From an uncultured Chloroflexota bacterium (GTDB taxonomy: Bacteria > Chloroflexota > Anaerolineae > Aggregatilineales > Phototrophicaceae), in the NCBI GenBank assembly GCA_937870805.1, contig CALMZT010000067.1:1-14242 (forward strand): a stretch of DNA of 14,242 nt. The letters run 5' to 3'. Below are positions 13,424-14,242 of this stretch, one piece after another (the stretch's first letter is position 1; each line of letters starts with the position of its first letter). The position numbers and the translations under genes are program-made. The notes under the pieces were generated by a model that searched no databases, was not told the DNA's origin, and saw only the letters and a program-made list of their open reading frames with translations.

Positions 13424-14242
13424 CTATTGGACGCTCGCCGCAGCATCTAATGCCGGCTCGTGCAGTGACGCTTCTGACTGTCCTTCGCTTCCTTGAATGC
13501 TGTGCTGTCGTGTCAGCCAGCCATGTTTATTCATGCTGAAAAACGCCCACGTCTTAATAGGAACGGCGATGTAAATCACCACGAGAGCAACCAGCGGCAG
13601 CAGCCAAACATCTTGCGGATGTTCGCGCAGGTGTGAGATGCTGCGAATGCCGCGCCCGACGACAATCCACGCCAGGCTGACCGCCAACAACTCCCAATCC
13701 TGTTGTAGCGCGGCAAGCAGCACGAAGAACAGCCCGAACGACATGGTGATCGGCGTCGCCAAAATCTGTAACACGCGAATTTGCGTCATGATCGGCTGCT
13801 GCCACAACCAGCCTTTGTAGATGGCGGTCAGATAGCAGCGGTACGAATTGCGGCTCCAGCGCACGCGCTGCTTGGCGAATGCTTTCCACTGGTTCGGGAA
13901 CATCGACCACGCACGCGCATTCGACTGGTAAACCGTTTTATAGCCAGCAGCCAGCACAAGCCACGTCAGGCGACCATCATCCCCTGAGATACACTGCTGA
14001 CCGAGAAAGTATTCATACTCAAGCTGTTCGACGACAGGCAAAATCGCTGAACGGCGGTAAGCGGCTGTGCGTCCCGAAAGGCAGGCAACGCCGCCAAAGA
14101 TGCTCTCGACAGGCACATAATCGAGATAGCGTGTGTTGATGAGCCAGTCAGCGACGACGCGCCAGATGCTGCTCTCGCGCGACACCGCGTTCTGCCGCGT
14201 GCCGACGCCACCCACTTTGGGGTCAATAAACGGCATTTGTAC
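13424..14242 (-). CDS. Processive family 2 glycosyltransferase (polysaccharide synthase), 5' end outside the window
   Basis: The reading frame is open to the window edge (codons for V and Q precede the methionine at 14236), so only the C-terminal 272 residues or so are present. The visible part starts inside the catalytic domain (DPKVGGVGT). It continues with FGGVACLSGRTAAYRR, SGDDGRLTWLVL (equivalent to the acidic (D/E)DRxLT block that holds the catalytic base) and KQRVRW (the QxxRW motif of processive synthases). At least three membrane segments and a tail with HGWLTR follow. This fits hyaluronan synthase, Alg8 or cellulose synthase-like enzymes that polymerise and export a polysaccharide. 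With an AlgG-like epimerase directly downstream, an Alg8-like uronan synthase is the best guess. The final 30 residues are acidic and variable. The N-terminal half, including the DxD motif, cannot be seen. Confidence 0.88.
   Translation of the reverse strand, partial: VQMPFIDPKVGGVGTRQNAVSRESSIWRVVADWLINTRYLDYVPVESIFGGVACLSGRTAAYRRSAILPVVEQLEYEYFLGQQCISGDDGRLTWLVLAAGYKTVYQSNARAWSMFPNQWKAFAKQRVRWSRNSYRCYLTAIYKGWLWQQPIMTQIRVLQILATPITMSFGLFFVLLAALQQDWELLAVSLAWIVVGRGIRSISHLREHPQDVWLLPLVALVVIYIAVPIKTWAFFSMNKHGWLTRQHSIQGSEGQSEASLHEPALDAAASVQ

Overview
The window looks like chromosomal DNA of a moderately GC-rich environmental bacterium, most likely a member of the Chloroflexota (Anaerolineae-like). 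This placement is inference. It rests on a three-component sugar-type ABC transporter without its own ATPase, a large GT-C-like membrane protein with a C-terminal beta-rich domain, and abundant small dispersed palindromic repeats that even enter coding sequence. There is no rRNA, tRNA or CRISPR array.

Layout. (1) 1-3001: a small cysteine-rich membrane-anchored protein on the minus strand, divergent from a 783-residue polytopic membrane protein on the plus strand. The latter carries three different palindromic repeats in frame. (2) 3159-9540, plus strand: a probable operon of solute-binding protein, two MalF/MalG-type permeases, a NagZ-like family 3 glycoside hydrolase and a beta-lactamase-fold serine hydrolase. 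The last pair resembles the NagZ/AmiE pair of Bacillus subtilis, so the best reading is uptake and cytosolic breakdown of cell-wall muropeptides or related amino sugars. A terminator-like hairpin follows the binding-protein gene. MITE-like repeats and a 62-bp tandem duplication fill the gaps before the first permease and before the glycosidase. (3) 9602-9799, minus strand: the C-terminal remnant of an IS630-type transposase at the convergent junction. (4) 9807-14242, minus strand: a tight exopolysaccharide operon. Its order is a processive family 2 glycosyltransferase (cut by the window edge), an 832-residue double beta-helix protein (PL6-like N half, AlgG-like mannuronan C5-epimerase C half, membrane anchors at both ends), and a secreted GH39/PslG-like glycosidase whose start codon overlaps the epimerase stop.

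Most interesting: the compact alginate-like synthase/epimerase/glycosidase operon with its double-anchored fusion protein; a hairpin repeat family with a constant loop and compensatory arm changes, found both between genes and inside a gene; and the muropeptide-type operon whose two hydrolases lack signal peptides.
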